Below, piece after piece: positions 35,742 through 45,240 of a stretch of 64,000 nucleotides of DNA (within the stretch, counting starts at the first letter, position 1; each line of letters begins with the position of its first letter). The DNA is from Bacteroides graminisolvens DSM 19988 = JCM 15093 (GTDB lineage Bacteria > Bacteroidota > Bacteroidia > Bacteroidales > Bacteroidaceae), in contig NZ_ATZI01000001.1 of assembly GCF_000428125.1 (NCBI RefSeq), positions 558,001 through 622,000 of the forward strand, written 5' to 3'. Position numbers and translations under genes: made by a program. The notes beneath the pieces are model-generated. The model searched no databases and was not told the DNA's origin. It saw nothing but the letters and a program-made list of their open reading frames with translations.

Positions 35742-38087
35742 ATGAAACAGCTTTTTATTTTCATCTACTTACTTTTCCTTGCCACGGCGATGCAAGCGAA
35801 GGATGCTAAAGCATTTCTGCTCACGAAAAATGATGCAGTCACCCTTTATTGCCATAAGAACGAAGCCTTGGTTGTGCAAACGGCCTTGAATTTGTTCAGA
35901 CAAGATTACGTAAAAGTGCTGGCGGCATCGCCTCGAACGGAATCATTGAAAAAGGCGCGGATTGTGGTGGGAACGATCGACAATCCTGAAATTGTAGCTT
36001 GGGCTGCCGAACAAGGCATCTGTTTGGATCGTTTGCAAGGAAAGCACGAGGGGTTTCTGCTGAAGGTTTTGGGCGTGGGGAATAAATACCGGTTGGCTGT
36101 GTTGGGTAGCGATAAACGCGGAACGGCCTACGGGCTGATGACTCTTGTGCGTATGATGGGAGTTTCTCCGTGGCAGTGGTGGGCTGATTGTGAACCGACA
36201 CCGAGGGAGGTGTTTCAGCTTGAGGCCGACTTTGAAAGGTTGGAAGTTCCTTCGGTGGCTTATCGGGGAATCTTTATCAATGACGAAGATTGGGGTCTGA
36301 ATCCGTGGAGCAGCAATAACTACGAACCTAAGATGAGACAACGAAACGGTGAGGATTCTACTCCGCGAAACGGTGAGATAGGCCCTTATACGCACGAGCG
36401 TATCTTTGAATTATTGCTTCGTTTGCGTGCTAATATCTTTTGGCCGGCTATGCACGAATGCACGGTGCCTTTTTATCTGATCAAAGGCAATAAAGAGGTG
36501 GCCGATAAATATGGTATCTTGATTAGTACTTCGCATTGCGAACCCATGATGCGTAATACCAATGGTGAATGGAGAAAAGCCGGACTAGGTGATTATAATT
36601 TTGTGACGAACGCAAAGCAGGTTGTTCATTTCTGGGAGGAACGGGTGAAAGAGTTATCGGGATCGGATTGTCTGTATACGTTGGGCATGCGCGGTGTGCA
36701 CGACAGTGCTATGGAGGGTGCTAAAACCATACCCGAACAGGTGAAGGTGCTCACGGATGTGTTGAAGGTGCAACGTGATCTGCTCGCCATGCATGTTAAT
36801 GCGCAAGTCGATAAGGTTCCGCAGCAGTTCATCCCTTACAAAGAGGTGCTGGATTGCTATCACTCGGGCTTACAGGTTCCGGATGATGTGACTCTCATCT
36901 GGTGCGACGACAATTATGGATACATCCGCCATTTCCCAACCGAGCAGGAGAGAACCCGCAAGGGTGGTCACGGTATGTATTACCATGCCAGTTACTGGGG
37001 CCGACCGCACGATTATTTATGGCTGGCTACTACTCCCCCCGAACTGATTCATGCTGAGATGCAGCGTGCTTATCGCCACGGTGTAGATAAGGTATGGGTG
37101 CTGAATGTAGGTGATATAAAACCGGCCGAGTACCTCATCTCTTTGTTTGTTGATATGGCTTGGGAGGGCAGTAGGTTTGGGAAGGACAAACTCGGTGCCT
37201 ACATGGCGCGTTGGTATGAAGAGCAGTTGGGCATGGAAGGCAAGGAGCTCTTACCGCTATGGGAAACATATTATGATCTTTCGTTCAAACTTCGTCCCGA
37301 ATTTCTTGGCGGGACCAGAACGGAGGAGAAAGACCCGAAATATAAATTGGTGAGTGATGTTCCGATGAATGAAAAGGAAATCACGGAAAGGCTTTCACAA
37401 TGCCGGGAGATGATTGATGCCATGAACCGATTGGAAAAGCGGGTTCCTCAAACCAGACTGGATGCTTGGTTTCAGTTGGTGGAATATCCGTTGTCGGCTA
37501 TGGCTGCCATGAATGAAAAGATGTTGGGTGCACAGTTGGCGCGCCATCGTCTGGCTAACTGGGACAAACCGCTGGAGGCGTTTAACCGCATTGTGACATT
37601 GACGGAGAAATACAATGCTTTGAAAGATGGTAAGTGGGAGGGCATTATGAGTTGGCAACCGCGTAACTTGCCTGTTTTTGCTCCTGTGAAAGAGGAATAC
37701 GTTGATGCTCCGCTAACTGCCCGCACCAATGGGAAGTTGGTTTTTCAAAGTGATTTGTGCATCGGTACTGAGTTGTTGCCCGGTAAGGACATCAGTTGTT
37801 TGGTTGAAACGGCCAATGCCGACTCGTTAGTGGTGGAAATACGTACGTTACCGGTTCATCCCACGAACGGAAATGTTGTTCGCTATCGCTTGCAGTTGGA
37901 CAACGAACAGCCCATTGAGCTTGACTTCCACACCGAGGGACGTAGTGAAGAGTGGAAACGGAATGTGTTGTCTAATTATGCCAGTCGTATGGTAAAGTTG
38001 CCTCTTCATAACAAGAAACGAGAGTGCAAGCTGACCGTCACTGCCGTTGATGAAGGGGTGTTTGTGCAGGAAATTGTTATTCACTAA
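35742..38087 (+). CDS. GH115 xylan alpha-1,2-glucuronidase
   Basis: A 781-residue enzyme with a signal peptide ending near MQAKD (residue about 20). The GH115 core is recognisable by RGIFINDEDWGLNPW, NIFWPAMHECTVPF, TSHCEPMMRN, LIWCDDNYGYIRHFP and HASYWGRPHDYLWL. GH115 enzymes remove (4-O-methyl)glucuronic acid from xylan, including internal positions. A C-terminal beta domain follows from about residue 650. No SusC/SusD pair, xylanase or hybrid regulator is nearby, so it stands outside a usual polysaccharide utilisation locus. Confidence 0.92.
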   Translation: MKQLFIFIYLLFLATAMQAKDAKAFLLTKNDAVTLYCHKNEALVVQTALNLFRQDYVKVLAASPRTESLKKARIVVGTIDNPEIVAWAAEQGICLDRLQGKHEGFLLKVLGVGNKYRLAVLGSDKRGTAYGLMTLVRMMGVSPWQWWADCEPTPREVFQLEADFERLEVPSVAYRGIFINDEDWGLNPWSSNNYEPKMRQRNGEDSTPRNGEIGPYTHERIFELLLRLRANIFWPAMHECTVPFYLIKGNKEVADKYGILISTSHCEPMMRNTNGEWRKAGLGDYNFVTNAKQVVHFWEERVKELSGSDCLYTLGMRGVHDSAMEGAKTIPEQVKVLTDVLKVQRDLLAMHVNAQVDKVPQQFIPYKEVLDCYHSGLQVPDDVTLIWCDDNYGYIRHFPTEQERTRKGGHGMYYHASYWGRPHDYLWLATTPPELIHAEMQRAYRHGVDKVWVLNVGDIKPAEYLISLFVDMAWEGSRFGKDKLGAYMARWYEEQLGMEGKELLPLWETYYDLSFKLRPEFLGGTRTEEKDPKYKLVSDVPMNEKEITERLSQCREMIDAMNRLEKRVPQTRLDAWFQLVEYPLSAMAAMNEKMLGAQLARHRLANWDKPLEAFNRIVTLTEKYNALKDGKWEGIMSWQPRNLPVFAPVKEEYVDAPLTARTNGKLVFQSDLCIGTELLPGKDISCLVETANADSLVVEIRTLPVHPTNGNVVRYRLQLDNEQPIELDFHTEGRSEEWKRNVLSNYASRMVKLPLHNKKRECKLTVTAVDEGVFVQEIVIH

Positions 38088-38168
38088 GAGAATAAAGAAA
38101 TGGAACATACTCGTTTGAATGAGCATTTGGAAAGACATTTCAAGGGAGGTGTATACTATTCATGCGTT

Positions 38169-38852
38169 CTAAATGAAGAAGCAGGTTACCAGCATGGCGA
38201 AGATCAGGAGTATGCCTCCAAACGATAGAAAAAGCATGTGCTGTTGCGTGCAACACGGATGTATGATGTTATATTGAGCAGCGATTTGAAGTCTGGATGC
38301 ATACAGCCATTTCAAGGTGAAGTAAATAAGAGTGGAAACGGCAAAGCCCACCAACATTCCTACAACAATGTCTGACGGATAATGAACTCCCATATAGATG
38401 CGTGAATAGGACACTAATACGGCCCATACCATAATGAAAATACTTAATATCCGACTTTTGAAATACAAAACTAAAAAGAATGCCAGTCCAAAAGAATTGG
38501 CGGCATGGCATGAGGGAAATCCGTATTTACCCCCTTTATAACCGTCAATCAAGTGTAATAGAGAGGAAATTCCGCTTTGCACTTGCGAAGGTCTGTACCG
38601 ATGGAAAAAAGGTCTTAATACGGAGCCGCACAACTGATCCGTACATGCTATAACTAGTGCGAATGCCACCAATGCAATGGCGGCTTTTTTCCATCCTTGC
38701 CCTCTTTGCATGATGTACAGTATCAGTATGTACAAAGGAATCCATGTCCATTTATTAGCAACTAACCACATGAAATGGTCCCAAAAATGGGAATGAAATT
38801 GATTAAGAAACAGCAATAATCTGGAGTCTGAATTTAAAATTGATTCAAGCAT
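38169..38852 (-). CDS. PAP2-family membrane phosphatase
   Basis: A 227-residue membrane protein with the three acid-phosphatase motifs: HRYRP within LRPFFHRYRPSQ, PSCHAAN and SRIYMGVHYPSD. Roughly five to six helices are visible. Such enzymes dephosphorylate undecaprenyl diphosphate or lipid phosphates at the periplasmic face. The last helix (ILLIFAMLVTCFF) is an extra C-terminal segment. Substrate not determinable. Confidence 0.88.
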   Translation of the reverse strand: MLESILNSDSRLLLFLNQFHSHFWDHFMWLVANKWTWIPLYILILYIMQRGQGWKKAAIALVAFALVIACTDQLCGSVLRPFFHRYRPSQVQSGISSLLHLIDGYKGGKYGFPSCHAANSFGLAFFLVLYFKSRILSIFIMVWAVLVSYSRIYMGVHYPSDIVVGMLVGFAVSTLIYFTLKWLYASRLQIAAQYNIIHPCCTQQHMLFLSFGGILLIFAMLVTCFFI

Positions 38853-38933
38853 AACCTATTTTTTGTTTAGGCACAAAGTAAAAACATGTTTTTGTAGAAA
38901 TATTGTATTTATTGTAGCTTGAGCCTTTAGATG

Positions 38934-39989
38934 TCACGCAAATGAAACGATAAAAACATGCTTGTTGTTCTCGTGGCGATAGTTGATTCTCCAGTGGTGG
39001 TAGTCACAAATTGATTTGACAATGGACAGTCCCAGTCCGTTACTTTCCTGCTTCCCTGCTTTGCTTTGAAACCGTTTGTAAAGAATGTTTTCATTCATCG
39101 GTTTTTCGTTGGAACTATTGGACACAATCAGTCGATCCGGCGAAACCGATACACTAATTTCTCCGTCGGGTATGTTATGCCGGATAGCGTTCACGATCAG
39201 ATTGTTGATGAGACTTTCTAACAGGAAGCGATTGGCATGCACGCAAACTTCTTTCTCTTCGTATATTTTTTTTATACGCAGAGAAGCTGTCATGGCGCTT
39301 AATGTTTGAAGAACATTGTCCACTGTTGTGGTTACGTTTACAGATGCTTTTTCCTCATATTGATTATTGTCTATTTTAGAAAGCAATAAAAGATTTTTGT
39401 TTAGATGCGACATTCGTTTGGATACGGTGTACAACGACTGAACGATTTGAGATTGTTTTTCATTTAGTTCCGGAAGCTGTAATAACATATCCAGCTTGGA
39501 TTGTATGACGGCAAGCGGGGTCTGTAATTCATGAGAGGCATTCTCTGTGAATTCCTTTTGCAATCTGTAACTCTTTAAATTATTCTCTATGAGATGTGTC
39601 AGTGAGTTATTGAGTCGTTTAAACTCTTTTATATCAGATTCTGAGAATTGAGGCAATGCTCCTCCTTCCAGATTAAATCGTTCTATCTTCTTTAGTGTGT
39701 CATCAAAGGGTGTCCACAGCTTTCTTGAAATGAAGAACATCACGAAGATGGATGATATGCTGAGAATAAAAGAAATAACAAGAAACTGTAACATTACTCC
39801 CTGAAGTACATCTTCTTCCAAATCGAGTGTAGGTAACGGTTTGTTCTGCTTGATAGCATTGGTTATTTCAATTAAATCTTCTGCGTAATAGTGCTCGGTG
39901 AGAAAATAAAACACCGGCGTTGCTAATGTGAATATGATCACAGTACACAGAATAAACTGTAGTTGACTTTTATATAGTAAACTTTTCAT
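38934..39989 (-). CDS. Sensor histidine kinase, short sensor loop
   Basis: A 351-residue kinase whose ATG at 39989 overlaps the regulator stop as ATGA. Helix one is at about residues 11-31 and helix two about 66-87, leaving a loop of only some 35 residues that still opens with YYAEDL. Then follow H153 in ENASHELQTP, NNLIVNAIRHN and SNGLGLSI. The cytoplasmic half closely parallels the kinase at 6695-7966, with shared KLWxPFxDTL and FxENASHELQTPLAV stretches. The short loop suggests it senses within the membrane or has lost a sensor. Confidence 0.9.
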   Translation of the reverse strand: MKSLLYKSQLQFILCTVIIFTLATPVFYFLTEHYYAEDLIEITNAIKQNKPLPTLDLEEDVLQGVMLQFLVISFILSISSIFVMFFISRKLWTPFDDTLKKIERFNLEGGALPQFSESDIKEFKRLNNSLTHLIENNLKSYRLQKEFTENASHELQTPLAVIQSKLDMLLQLPELNEKQSQIVQSLYTVSKRMSHLNKNLLLLSKIDNNQYEEKASVNVTTTVDNVLQTLSAMTASLRIKKIYEEKEVCVHANRFLLESLINNLIVNAIRHNIPDGEISVSVSPDRLIVSNSSNEKPMNENILYKRFQSKAGKQESNGLGLSIVKSICDYHHWRINYRHENNKHVFIVSFA

Positions 39990-40660
39990 TCGGGCCATTT
40001 ATAACCGATTCCGTAAATTGTTTTGATATAGTCACACGATGTAGCCTCAAATAATTTGGCACGCAAGTTTTTAATGTGCGAGTAAAGGAAGTCGTAGTTA
40101 TCGAACATATCGGCTAGGTCTCCGTTCAAATGTTCGGCTAACGCTCCTTTGGATACTACTTTGTTTTTATTGCCAATGAAATAGAGAAGTAAATCGTACT
40201 CTGTCTTGGTTAGTATCACCGATTTATTACCAGCGGTGACTTCTTTACTTAGCAGGTCAATCTCTATGCCGTTGCTGTGTAGCACATTGCCTCCGGAAAA
40301 TTGTCGTCGGCGTACCAATGCGTAGATGCGCATACTTAATTCAGGGAGATGGAACGGTTTGGCAAGGTAATCATCGGCACCTATTTTCAATCCCTGTACT
40401 TTATCATCTAAGGAATCTTTAGCTGAAATAATGATAACACCTGCCGGATTGTTTTGGTCTTTAATTTTACGTAGAATGTCAAGTCCATTTCCACCCGGTA
40501 ACATTAAATCGAGCAAAATGCAGTCATAACTATATAAATCAAGCTTCATCAGCGCCTCCTGATAATTGAATGCTTGTTCACAAAGATAATCTTCTGATTT
40601 CAGGAAATCGGCTATGCTTTGTGATAAATCATGTTCATCTTCTATTATAAGTAATTTCAT
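39986..40660 (-). CDS. OmpR/PhoB-type response regulator (paralogue)
   Basis: A 224-residue regulator equal in length to the one at 6024-6698 and alike over its full extent: LLIIEDEHDLSQSIADFL, phosphoacceptor D51 in DCILLDLMLPGGNG, LKIGADDYLAKPF and GIGYKWPE at the end. The DNA-binding halves are also similar, so recognition of related operators is possible. It is followed by its kinase with a 4-base overlap. Confidence 0.93.
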   Translation of the reverse strand: MKLLIIEDEHDLSQSIADFLKSEDYLCEQAFNYQEALMKLDLYSYDCILLDLMLPGGNGLDILRKIKDQNNPAGVIIISAKDSLDDKVQGLKIGADDYLAKPFHLPELSMRIYALVRRRQFSGGNVLHSNGIEIDLLSKEVTAGNKSVILTKTEYDLLLYFIGNKNKVVSKGALAEHLNGDLADMFDNYDFLYSHIKNLRAKLFEATSCDYIKTIYGIGYKWPE

Positions 40661-40678
40661 GGCAACACAAATTTCTTG

Positions 40679-41599
40679 TTATAACCTTTGTTTTCTTCTT
40701 CGGATATTTGCCAGCTGTTTCTGCAAATCGCCTCCCTGTTCAGCGAAGTACACTCCAAAAAGGATGAATACGGAGCCGGCCAATGCTACGGGAGTAATTA
40801 TTTCATCAATAACCATAGCCGAGGTTACCAGGGTGATAAGGGGAATGATGTAGATGTAGTTGGTTGTTCGGACCACACCCAGTTGTTTGACTGTGAGGTT
40901 CCACATAATGTAACAAAGCATAGAGGCAATGAGTCCCAGAAAGACGAGATTGCTTAATACAATGGGATCTGTTATAGTTGTTACATGTAGTTGTGACGGA
41001 TCAAATGCAAAGACTGGCAACATGGTGACAATGCCGTAAAAGAATATTTTTCGGGTAATGAAAAGTACACCATATTTGCTATCTAGTTTCTTTAGTATCG
41101 TTCCATAGAAAGCCCACATCAATGCTGCCGCTATGGTGAGCAGATCGCCGGCCGGACTTAACTTAAGTATGAAATTGCCGTTGAAGACAACCAGTGCAAC
41201 GCCGATGAGTGCCACTAAAGAACCGTAATAAAGTCGGGACCTCAGCTTTTGTTTATCACCCCAAACACGAGACACAAAGGCGGTTAGTATAGGAGTGGTG
41301 CATAGAATAAGTGATACGTTGGATGCCAATGTGTATTGTAATGCTGTATTCTCAGCAATGAAATAGAGGGAGCCTCCACATACGCCCGAAGCAAGCAATA
41401 AAAGTTCATCGCGTTTGGTGTCTGCCCATATTTTTCGCGGACAAAAGAACCATATACTTACATAAGCAAGGATGAAACGATATAGCAATATTTCAGTCGG
41501 ACTGAGGCCTTGCTGTAACAGTATTTTTGTGGAAACAAAGGTTGTTCCCCATATAATAACGGTTATCAGGGCCATGGTGTGATACCAAAAGTTCTTCAT
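40679..41599 (-). CDS. EamA/DMT-family transporter
   Basis: A 306-residue membrane protein of ten helices made of two EamA repeats (WGTTFVSTKILLQQGLSP in the first, PAGDLLTIAAALMWAFYGTI in the second). I take the ATG at 41599 because it places the first helix at the N terminus. Substrates of this superfamily range from amino acids to nucleotide precursors and cannot be assigned. It lies 18 bp upstream of the response regulator on the same strand, so may belong to that unit. Confidence 0.86.
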   Translation of the reverse strand: MKNFWYHTMALITVIIWGTTFVSTKILLQQGLSPTEILLYRFILAYVSIWFFCPRKIWADTKRDELLLLASGVCGGSLYFIAENTALQYTLASNVSLILCTTPILTAFVSRVWGDKQKLRSRLYYGSLVALIGVALVVFNGNFILKLSPAGDLLTIAAALMWAFYGTILKKLDSKYGVLFITRKIFFYGIVTMLPVFAFDPSQLHVTTITDPIVLSNLVFLGLIASMLCYIMWNLTVKQLGVVRTTNYIYIIPLITLVTSAMVIDEIITPVALAGSVFILFGVYFAEQGGDLQKQLANIRRRKQRL

Positions 41600-41706
41600 T
41601 TTTGTTTGCCTAATGCGGACTTGTTTGGGTTGTATATACATTTCTATCTATCCAAGGGCAAATATACGCTGTTTTTCTCTATCTTTGCATACTAATATAC
41701 AAAAGT

Positions 41707-42540
41707 ATGAGCATTGAGTTAGGCAAATTCAACACCCTGGAGGTGGTTAAAACTGTAGATTTCGGCGTTTATCTGGACGGAAAGGAAGAAGGAGAAATAT
41801 TACTCCCCACTCGTTATGTTCCAGAAAATTGTGTGCCGGGCGATCTCTTAAATGTATTCTTGTATCTGGATAATGAAGAGAGACTAATTGCGACTACGCT
41901 TACTCCCTTAGTGCAAGTAGGCGAATTCGCTTGTCTGGAAGTGGCATGGGTCAATGAGTTCGGAGCATTTCTTAACTGGGGACTCATGAAAGATTTGTTT
42001 GTGCCTTTCAGGGAACAGAAGATGAAAATGCAGGTTGGCAAGAGCTATGTGGTTCATGCTCATATTGATGAGGAAAGTTATCGAATCGTTGCTTCTGCCA
42101 AAATTGAACGTTATCTGTCTAAAGAAACACCTACATATCAGGCGGGCGCAGAAGTGGATATTTTGATTTGGCAGAAAACGGATCTGGGCTTCAAAGCAAT
42201 TATTGATCAACAGTTCCCCGGCTTATTATATGATAGTGAAATTTTTCAGTCTTTACGCACGGGAATGACATTGAAAGCTTTTGTGAAACAAGTGCGTCCT
42301 GATGGGAAAATTGATTTGATTCTTCAAAAACCGGGCGCTGCAAAAGTAGATGATTTTGCATCTTCTTTACTCGATTATATAAAGGAACATGGAGGAGCAG
42401 TGAAATTAAACGATAAAACTCCGGCCGATGATATCTATCAGATCTTTGGTGTGAGCAAGAAAACCTTCAAAAAAGCAGTTGGCGATTTGTATAAGAAACA
42501 TTTGATTGTGCTGACTGACAACGGATTAAAGCTTGCCTGA
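41707..42540 (+). CDS. CvfB-like S1 RNA-binding protein
   Basis: A 277-residue soluble protein with three S1-like modules and a C-terminal winged helix: residues about 1-65 (TLEVVKTVDFGVYLDG), 68-130 (EVAWVNEFGAFLNWG), 145-210 (ILIWQKTDLGFKAI), and 225-277 (DDIYQIFGVSKKTFKKAVG). This is the CvfB layout; the Staphylococcus member affects virulence regulation. A -7 box TATCTTTG lies at 41680-41687. RNA target unknown. Confidence 0.87.
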   Translation: MSIELGKFNTLEVVKTVDFGVYLDGKEEGEILLPTRYVPENCVPGDLLNVFLYLDNEERLIATTLTPLVQVGEFACLEVAWVNEFGAFLNWGLMKDLFVPFREQKMKMQVGKSYVVHAHIDEESYRIVASAKIERYLSKETPTYQAGAEVDILIWQKTDLGFKAIIDQQFPGLLYDSEIFQSLRTGMTLKAFVKQVRPDGKIDLILQKPGAAKVDDFASSLLDYIKEHGGAVKLNDKTPADDIYQIFGVSKKTFKKAVGDLYKKHLIVLTDNGLKLA

Positions 42541-42607
42541 AACCGGGCTGGCGGAGAATCCCCTTTAAGAATAGGAAAAATCCTATAAAGGAATAGATAG
42601 AATCACT

Positions 42608-42637
42608 AGGGCAGGGAATTTCCTTGCCCTATTTTTG
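42608..42637 (+). terminator. Terminator after CvfB-like gene
   Basis: AGGGCAGGGA pairs with TCCTTGCCCT with one mismatch around a short AT loop and is followed by ATTTTTG, 68 bp after the stop codon. Confidence 0.8.
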
Positions 42638-42697
42638 TTGCATAAGATTAAGAGATTGAATAGACGCTATATGTTAAACCACTAAAGGACTTGAATT

Positions 42698-43888
42698 ATG
42701 AAACGAATGATGATTACTTTATTTGCCATCGGAATGGTTGCCATGAGCAGCACAAGTATGGCCATGAGCACGAGCAGAGTCCGCAAAGAAACTCGTTTTC
42801 TCACAGATAAAATGGCTTACGAGCTAAATCTCAATACACGTCAGTATAATGATGCTTATGAAATAAACTTCGACTTCTTGTATGCTGTCCGGAATATCTT
42901 GGATGATGTTACTCGAGGTGAAGAATGGGCACTCGACGATTATTATTACTATCTTGATTTAAGAAATGATGACTTGCGCTGGGTGTTGAATGATTGGCAA
43001 TATCGTAGCTTTATGAGCCGGGAATATTTTTATCGCCCCATTTACGCTGATCGCGGTGGATGGTCTTTCAGAATATATCTGAATTACTCGAATCCAACCT
43101 TGTTCTATTTCGGCTTACCGGTTCATTATCATACTTATACGGGTTCTCATTGTAGGGTTTATTACGGCGACGTTAGTTTCTATCGTGGACGTTACCATCA
43201 TAACGTGTTTGTAGGAGTTCATAGTGTACGCAATGACAGAGTGTATTACTCACACAGACGTTCAGATTTTGGCAAGGTTACTTTCCGCTCTGATTCACAC
43301 AGACGTCCTGAACACCGCAATATGGATGATCTTTATTCAAATCGTAAGGGTAACTCATCAAGAAGAAACAACGTTTCTGTAGAGAACCGAATTCGGATTG
43401 AAGGTGCCAATGTAACAACTGGCCGTACAGAGAATGATAATAGCCGCAGAAACGAGAATGTTCGTCGTGAGGATAGCAGAAGAATTGAAACAGAGAACCG
43501 GGAACGTGATAACAGCCGACGCCATAATGCTCCGGAGGTACGTTCAAACGGTAGTTCCATTCGCTTCACTCCGGTGAAAGAGGTCCGCAGTGAATCCAGC
43601 AGACGTACAATTGAATCTCGGTCTGATAGTCGTCCCTCCATTAATGAGGGTAGGAGTGAGGGTGTTAGAAGTGAGTCATCTTCTTCTGGCAGACGTGCAA
43701 ACATGAATCGTCCTTCTGCTCCATCAAACGTTCGCACTGAGAATTCCGGTCGTAATAACGAGACTCGCAGTATCTCCGCACCTTCGAATACAAGAAGTGA
43801 AAGCCGTAGTTCTGCAGGTAATTCATCAAGAAGAAGTTCCTCCGATAACGAAAGAGATAGCCGGAGCTCACGATCAGAAAGAAGATAA
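42698..43888 (+). CDS. Secreted protein with Arg/Ser-rich disordered tail
   Basis: A 396-residue protein with a signal peptide (about residues 1-23, ending in SMAM). A first domain of about residues 25-200 is rich in Tyr, Asp and Arg (KMAYELNLNTRQYNDAYEI, DDYYYYLDLRNDDLRW). From about residue 205 to the end it is low-complexity, nearly all Arg, Ser, Asn and Glu, with recurring SRR, RRE and RSES units, and ends in SRSSRSERR. Such a tail should be disordered and mixed-charge with net positive charge. No known family. A nucleic-acid, anionic-glycan or lipopolysaccharide contact is conceivable but unproven. Confidence 0.8.
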   Translation: MKRMMITLFAIGMVAMSSTSMAMSTSRVRKETRFLTDKMAYELNLNTRQYNDAYEINFDFLYAVRNILDDVTRGEEWALDDYYYYLDLRNDDLRWVLNDWQYRSFMSREYFYRPIYADRGGWSFRIYLNYSNPTLFYFGLPVHYHTYTGSHCRVYYGDVSFYRGRYHHNVFVGVHSVRNDRVYYSHRRSDFGKVTFRSDSHRRPEHRNMDDLYSNRKGNSSRRNNVSVENRIRIEGANVTTGRTENDNSRRNENVRREDSRRIETENRERDNSRRHNAPEVRSNGSSIRFTPVKEVRSESSRRTIESRSDSRPSINEGRSEGVRSESSSSGRRANMNRPSAPSNVRTENSGRNNETRSISAPSNTRSESRSSAGNSSRRSSSDNERDSRSSRSERR

Positions 43889-44027
43889 CAGTTTTTTTTA
43901 AGGTAAATAAAAATAGTTGGTAATCTACAATCGTTTTGATTGTTCACTTACCCTTAACTTAACTATTCTCTCTAATTTAATTTGAGCATTTTTTATTGAG
44001 GCTTAACTGAATATTTTAGCAAAGCCA

Positions 44028-44070
44028 AGAGAGTACCCCGGTTTGTGAAAATCAGGGTGCTCTCTGTTTT
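44028..44070 (+). terminator. Terminator after Arg/Ser-rich gene
   Basis: AGAGAGTACCC (44028-44038) pairs with GGGTGCTCTCT (44055-44065) with one T-G pair; GTTTTT follows. Confidence 0.82.
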
Positions 44071-44081
44071 TGTACTTTCAA

Positions 44082-45164
44082 TTACTTAGTCGTTAGTGGT
44101 GAAGTGATTTTGGATTTATTTTTTTGAGCGTTATGACTATCCGGATAGTTCTTACAGTTATACTCGTAAAGTTCTAACGCACTGTCTTTACGATCTACTG
44201 ATATAGCGTATTTAGCAAGATTTTCTATTAATATTTCATCGGGTATAAAGTTAAAGTGAAGTTTCCGGGATAGTTTTCTATATTGTTCCTCTATTAGTTT
44301 TGGGTTGTTTGGAATTTCTTTTACCGGTAGTTCCATACCTTCGAATAATGTTTTCAATCCATAAAATATGCCCGGCATGATTACCGTTCCATGATTTTCG
44401 GTGGCATAATATTTCCATGCTGCCGTTAAATTGTTTGTCTGTTTAGAATCTATCAAATGAGTACAAAATTGCTTAATGGTACTGGAATGTTGCTGTTTGT
44501 CTTCTGCTTGGTCTTCCTGGGCCATTGCTATATATAAAAAACGATTTAAAAATTGGGTCTCTTTCCATTTTGATTCAGCCTTTATATATGTCTCACTGTT
44601 GTTCCACCACAAACTGGGATCAATAGCTATATATGCATTGAAAGAAAGAGGGTGGTCCAATAAAGTGTTTATGGTAAATAGCCCGCCAAAAGAGTGTCCT
44701 ATTAGTATGTTGTATCCGTTAGTCCGGTAGAGGGAATCAATTTGATGCCGAAGTTCTTGTTGTATAAAAGTGCTGAACTGATTAGCACCGCCGCTATTTT
44801 CAGAAAGAACTTTGCCGTTATGCTTGAAAGATGATTTTGACGGTGTGAGATCTCTTGATCTATCGGTGTTGAGTATGCCAACAATAATACATTCGGGCAT
44901 GTTGTTGTACATTCCTCTAGTGAATGTTTTTTGGATAGCTACAGCTGTTATAAAATGTGTGTCGCCGTCAAGTAGATAAATAACCGGATACGAGGCTTTA
45001 CCATAATTATTATTCTGATAAGAAGGAGGCAAATAAATCCAGTAATTGCGCTCTTCGTTTAATGTTTCAGAATACAGCTTTTCTTTGTGACCTATTACAA
45101 TACTTTCTTGTGCTGAAATGAGCAAAGGAAAGATAACTATGAATAGAGATAAAATATGCTTCAT
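44082..45164 (-). CDS. Alpha/beta-hydrolase esterase, IroE/BesA-like
   Basis: A 360-residue secreted esterase (signal peptide ending LISAQE, residue about 19) of the esterase D family. The nucleophile is S158 in GHSFGG; the oxyanion region is LLDGDTHF, and the acid/His partners lie in ENHGT. C-terminal helices of about 60 residues follow, TPR-like in look. Relatives hydrolyse ferric enterobactin or bacillibactin or other esters. It is the next gene after a siderophore-type receptor, which supports release of iron from a siderophore, though a terminator hairpin separates them. Confidence 0.78.
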   Translation of the reverse strand: MKHILSLFIVIFPLLISAQESIVIGHKEKLYSETLNEERNYWIYLPPSYQNNNYGKASYPVIYLLDGDTHFITAVAIQKTFTRGMYNNMPECIIVGILNTDRSRDLTPSKSSFKHNGKVLSENSGGANQFSTFIQQELRHQIDSLYRTNGYNILIGHSFGGLFTINTLLDHPLSFNAYIAIDPSLWWNNSETYIKAESKWKETQFLNRFLYIAMAQEDQAEDKQQHSSTIKQFCTHLIDSKQTNNLTAAWKYYATENHGTVIMPGIFYGLKTLFEGMELPVKEIPNNPKLIEEQYRKLSRKLHFNFIPDEILIENLAKYAISVDRKDSALELYEYNCKNYPDSHNAQKNKSKITSPLTTK

Positions 45165-45177
45165 TGTTTTTAGGATA

Positions 45178-45213
45178 ATAAAAAGTGTGTCGATAAATAT
45201 TTCATCGACACAC
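45178..45213 (-). terminator. Terminator between receptor and esterase
   Basis: On the minus strand GTGTGTCGAT and its complement (10 bp, 9-base loop) are followed by a T-rich end. Transcripts from the receptor gene would stop or be reduced here before the esterase. Confidence 0.72.
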
Positions 45214-45240
45214 CTTGTAAAAATGTATGAGTTTGGTTAT

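Noticed and set aside
38101..38229. A 42-codon plus-strand frame after the GH115 gene
   Set aside because: It overlaps the end of the PAP2 gene on the opposite strand, has no promoter of its own and matches no family.
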